Origin: DASQWC01 sp035640475
Lineage (GTDB): Bacteria > Actinomycetota > JAICYB01
NCBI GenBank assembly: GCA_035640475.1
Contig: DASQWC010000074.1
Span: 1 to 32,411 of the forward strand
Direction of reading: 5' to 3'
DNA: 32,411 nt
Part shown: positions 30,634-32,411 of the stretch, one piece after another
Layout: the number at the start of each line of letters is the position of its first letter
How positions within the stretch are numbered: position 1 is the stretch's first letter
The notes under the pieces: model-generated
Told to the model about the DNA's origin: nothing
Databases searched by the model: none
What the model saw: the letters and a program-made list of their open reading frames with translations, nothing else
Position numbers and translations under genes: made by a program

Positions 30634-31392
30634 ATGAAGCGATATCTGGTTGTCTTGCTCTTGTTCGTTCTCGCGGTGGGCGGAGGGATCGCCACTGCGC
30701 TCGCCGCCGGCCAGGCCGGTGAACACGGCAATGCGTCACAAAGTCAGGGCGCCGACTGTCCCGACGGCAGTGACCAGCCGTGCAACCCCGGCAACAGCGG
30801 AAACGCGCCGCCGCCGTGCCCGGACGGCAGCGCACAGCCGTGCAACCCGGAGAACGGCGACGGGAACGGCAACGGTCCACAGCCGTGCCCGGACGGAAGC
30901 GCACAGCCGTGCAACCCCGGCAACAGCGGAAACGCGCCGCCGCCGTGCCCAGACGGCAGCGCACAGCCGTGCAACCCCGAGAACGGCGACGGGAACGGCA
31001 ACGGTCCACCGCCCTGCCCGGACGGCAGCGCACAGCCGTGCAACCCTGAGAACGGCGACGGGAACGGCAACGGTCCACCGCCCTGCCCGGACGGCAGCCC
31101 GCAGCCGTGTGGGAACGGACCGCCACCGTGCCCGGACGGCAGCGAACAGCCGTGCAACCCCGACGATGGCAACGGCCCGCCGCCGTGTGAGGACGGCAGT
31201 GAACCGCCGTGCGAACCCACCAATGGTGGCACCGAGTTCTGCGGACCGACCGCCGACGGCGGGATGCCGCCCACAGGTGCCCTCTCCGGCCCGGTTGGTG
31301 GAATCGGCGAAGCGATCAACGAAGGTGGCGGCGAGCCGCTTGGGAGCGCCGTCGTCTACGTGGCGTGCGGGGCCCAGGCGCTGGGGCTCTGA
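30634..31392 (+). CDS. Secreted Cys/Pro/Gly-rich repeat protein
   Basis: The 252-aa precursor has a signal peptide (KRYLVVLLLFVLAVGGGIA, then ALAAG). The mature part carries eight copies of a CPDGSAQPC-like module (two Cys seven residues apart) joined by Asn/Gly/Pro linkers such as NPENGDGNGNGP. A C-terminal region of about 50 residues (GGTEFCGPTADGGMPP and onward) has two more cysteines and no sorting signal or anchor. GAAGGGAGGG precedes the ATG. The regular C-x7-C spacing suggests one disulfide per module or metal binding; neither can be shown here. It lies directly before another secreted protein. I do not recognise a named family. Confidence 0.82.
   Translation: MKRYLVVLLLFVLAVGGGIATALAAGQAGEHGNASQSQGADCPDGSDQPCNPGNSGNAPPPCPDGSAQPCNPENGDGNGNGPQPCPDGSAQPCNPGNSGNAPPPCPDGSAQPCNPENGDGNGNGPPPCPDGSAQPCNPENGDGNGNGPPPCPDGSPQPCGNGPPPCPDGSEQPCNPDDGNGPPPCEDGSEPPCEPTNGGTEFCGPTADGGMPPTGALSGPVGGIGEAINEGGGEPLGSAVVYVACGAQALGL
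30757..31219 (+). repeat. Coding tandem repeats (eight units, two unit types)
   Basis: Eight units each begin TGCCCGGACGGCAGC or a close variant. The longer units (about 69 bp, ending in a GNGNG-type linker) and 60-bp units (GNSGNAPPP linker) alternate at first, then shorten toward the 3' end (45 and 57 bp). Copies are nearly identical in DNA, which implies recent duplication or gene conversion within the gene. Confidence 0.85.
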
Positions 31393-31410
31393 CGTGATGA
31401 GGTCATCGCG

Positions 31411-31448
31411 ACAGCGGGGCGCTGCGGCGCCCCGCTGTTGTGTTTGTT
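31411..31448 (+). terminator. Terminator after the Cys-rich protein gene
   Basis: ACAGCGGGGCGC (31411-31422) pairs perfectly with GCGCCCCGCTGT (31427-31438) around TGCG, followed by a T-rich TGTGTTTGTT. It separates the repeat protein gene from the next secreted protein. The following 80 bp to the GTG at 31531 hold a GGGGGG ribosome-site-like run and nothing else I recognise. Confidence 0.85.
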
Positions 31449-31530
31449 GCACGTTGTTGTCGAAGGCCGGGCGTGCCGGTACCGTTGGTGATCCAGAACA
31501 TCAGATCGTCATCGGGGTACGGGGGGCGGC

Positions 31531-32411
31531 GTGACCAACAAGCGGGAGCTCGGCTTTATCTCTGCACGACGCGCACGGTCGGCAATCGCGCTGATCGGCC
31601 TTGGCTTGGTGAGCGCGGTGGCGGTCCAGCTGTGGCCGGTGCAGTCCGCCTATGCGTCGGTTGCACGATTCGGCACCCCGACGACCGCCACAACAACAGG
31701 TGCGACTTCGGTTTCGATCGCAAAACCTACGGGCGCCACTTCATCACATGTCCTCATCGCGACGGTGACGATTAACGGCACGGGAACAGCAACGACGGAT
31801 CAGATTTGCCCGCCGGCGGGCTGGACTTCAGTTGCTCGAACCACCAATACCGGCATCGTCCAGGAGGTTTTCAGAAATACCGGGGGCGATGCGGGCCCAT
31901 TCGTCTTCTCCTTCAAGGCCACGAGCTGCGCGACGGGCGGAGCGATCACGCGGAGGGCCTCCTCGGGCATCGTCGCGTACTCCGGCGTTGATACTGCCGC
32001 GCCCATCGCGGCCGCCACATCACCGGGCACCACGGGGACTTCCGGCACGATGGGGACCGGGAGCTTCACGACGGCGACAGGCAACTTCCTCGTCGCCGCG
32101 TTTGGGATCGCATCCAACACGAACGTCTCACCCATCGGGGCGACCGAGGCCTTCGACGTCTCAGGAGGCGCGGGAGCTGCGCCGAACGGTCCTACCACGC
32201 AGGTCGAAGACACCGTGCTGAGCTGTAACGTCTCTGCGTCGGCGACCTGTGCCGCGAGCCTGAACGCTTCCTTCTCGGCTGGTGGCGCCGCCCCCTGGGT
32301 TGCACACCTGATCGCTCTCAAGCGTGGCGGGAACGTGGCGCCAACGGCCAACGCCGGCTCGTCGTCGCCGAACGAAGACGCCGTGAATCACCCGATCACA
32401 CTCAGCGGGTC
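31531..32411 (+). CDS. Large secreted protein, N-terminal part (runs off window)
   Basis: From GTG 31531 the frame stays open to the window end (293 codons, no stop). A signal peptide is visible: basic start (TNKRELGFISARRARS), hydrophobic core (AIALIGLGLVSAVAVQLW) and likely cleavage after AYA. A Thr/Ser/Ala/Gly-rich beta-type domain of about 250 residues follows, with cysteines in pairs (QICPPAGW...ATSCATGG; SCNVSASATC). At the end, NVAPTANAGSSSPNEDAVNH begins the kind of Ig-like/cadherin-like repeat that is usually tandem in giant surface proteins. So this is probably an adhesin-like or matrix protein; the rest is outside the window. Confidence 0.8.
   Translation, partial: MTNKRELGFISARRARSAIALIGLGLVSAVAVQLWPVQSAYASVARFGTPTTATTTGATSVSIAKPTGATSSHVLIATVTINGTGTATTDQICPPAGWTSVARTTNTGIVQEVFRNTGGDAGPFVFSFKATSCATGGAITRRASSGIVAYSGVDTAAPIAAATSPGTTGTSGTMGTGSFTTATGNFLVAAFGIASNTNVSPIGATEAFDVSGGAGAAPNGPTTQVEDTVLSCNVSASATCAASLNASFSAGGAAPWVAHLIALKRGGNVAPTANAGSSSPNEDAVNHPITLSG

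Noticed and set aside
30757..31219. Regular repeats considered as a CRISPR array
   Set aside because: The repeats are in frame in a protein with a signal peptide, units differ in length, and there are no unique spacers of constant size.
1..32411. tRNA, rRNA, insertion sequence or prophage genes
   Set aside because: I looked for tRNA-like cloverleaf ends, transposase motifs and phage genes and saw none. The window reads as core and accessory chromosome.

Overview
This GC-rich window has the gene content of a high-GC actinobacterium, most likely an uncultured Actinomycetota lineage. The pointers are a CysO-like sulfur carrier, a complete imuA'-imuB-dnaE2 mutagenesis cassette behind a Gram-positive-type LexA box, a CIRCE-controlled groEL, a SAM-I riboswitch, frequent GTG/TTG starts and many 4-base start/stop overlaps. 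The exact class cannot be fixed from this sequence alone.

Layout. (1) 1-3.5 kb, plus strand: the end of an AI-2E family membrane protein; a SAM-I riboswitch with an intrinsic terminator leading into a threonine-synthase-family PLP enzyme that overlaps a CysO/MoaD-like sulfur carrier; then a SnoaL-like and a GYD-domain protein. (2) 3.5-10.2 kb, minus strand: a branched-chain amino acid type ABC operon (binding lipoprotein, LivH, a LivM-LivG fusion, LivF) continuing into a secreted, C-terminally anchored protein of unknown function and a small membrane protein. (3) 10.3-15.8 kb: a DsrE-like protein divergent from a sulfate assimilation operon (Rrf2 regulator, siroheme sulfite reductase, APS reductase, Sat-CysC fusion). 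(4) 15.8-20 kb, minus strand: an alpha/beta hydrolase, a 14-helix MFS exporter, a divergent QueA-like protein overlapping an SDR oxidoreductase. (5) 20-26 kb, minus strand: imuA'-imuB-dnaE2, with a plus-strand pseudogene between imuB and dnaE2. (6) 26-28.8 kb: a Rdx/SelW-like protein, a metalloprotease-like lipoprotein with no normal start codon, a DUF4015 glycosidase-like protein and RpiB. (7) 28.8-32.4 kb, plus strand: CIRCE-groEL, a secreted Cys-rich repeat protein, and the start of a large secreted protein cut by the window end.

The most interesting unit is the SAM-riboswitch / ThrC-like / sulfur-carrier operon. SAM riboswitches normally control methionine and sulfur genes, not threonine synthesis, and the PLP enzyme is translationally coupled to a protein that resembles the thiocarboxylate sulfur donor of CysM. 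I infer that the pair may make homocysteine from O-phosphohomoserine and a protein thiocarboxylate. The sulfate reduction operon 8 kb downstream would supply the sulfide. The idea is testable but unproven.

Other points: a LexA box inside the spacer of the imuA' promoter, a small GC-rich hairpin repeat present three times and translated in frame in the sulfite reductase N-terminus, a QueA homologue lacking family signature residues, and a lipoprotein-like reading frame without an ATG/GTG/TTG start.
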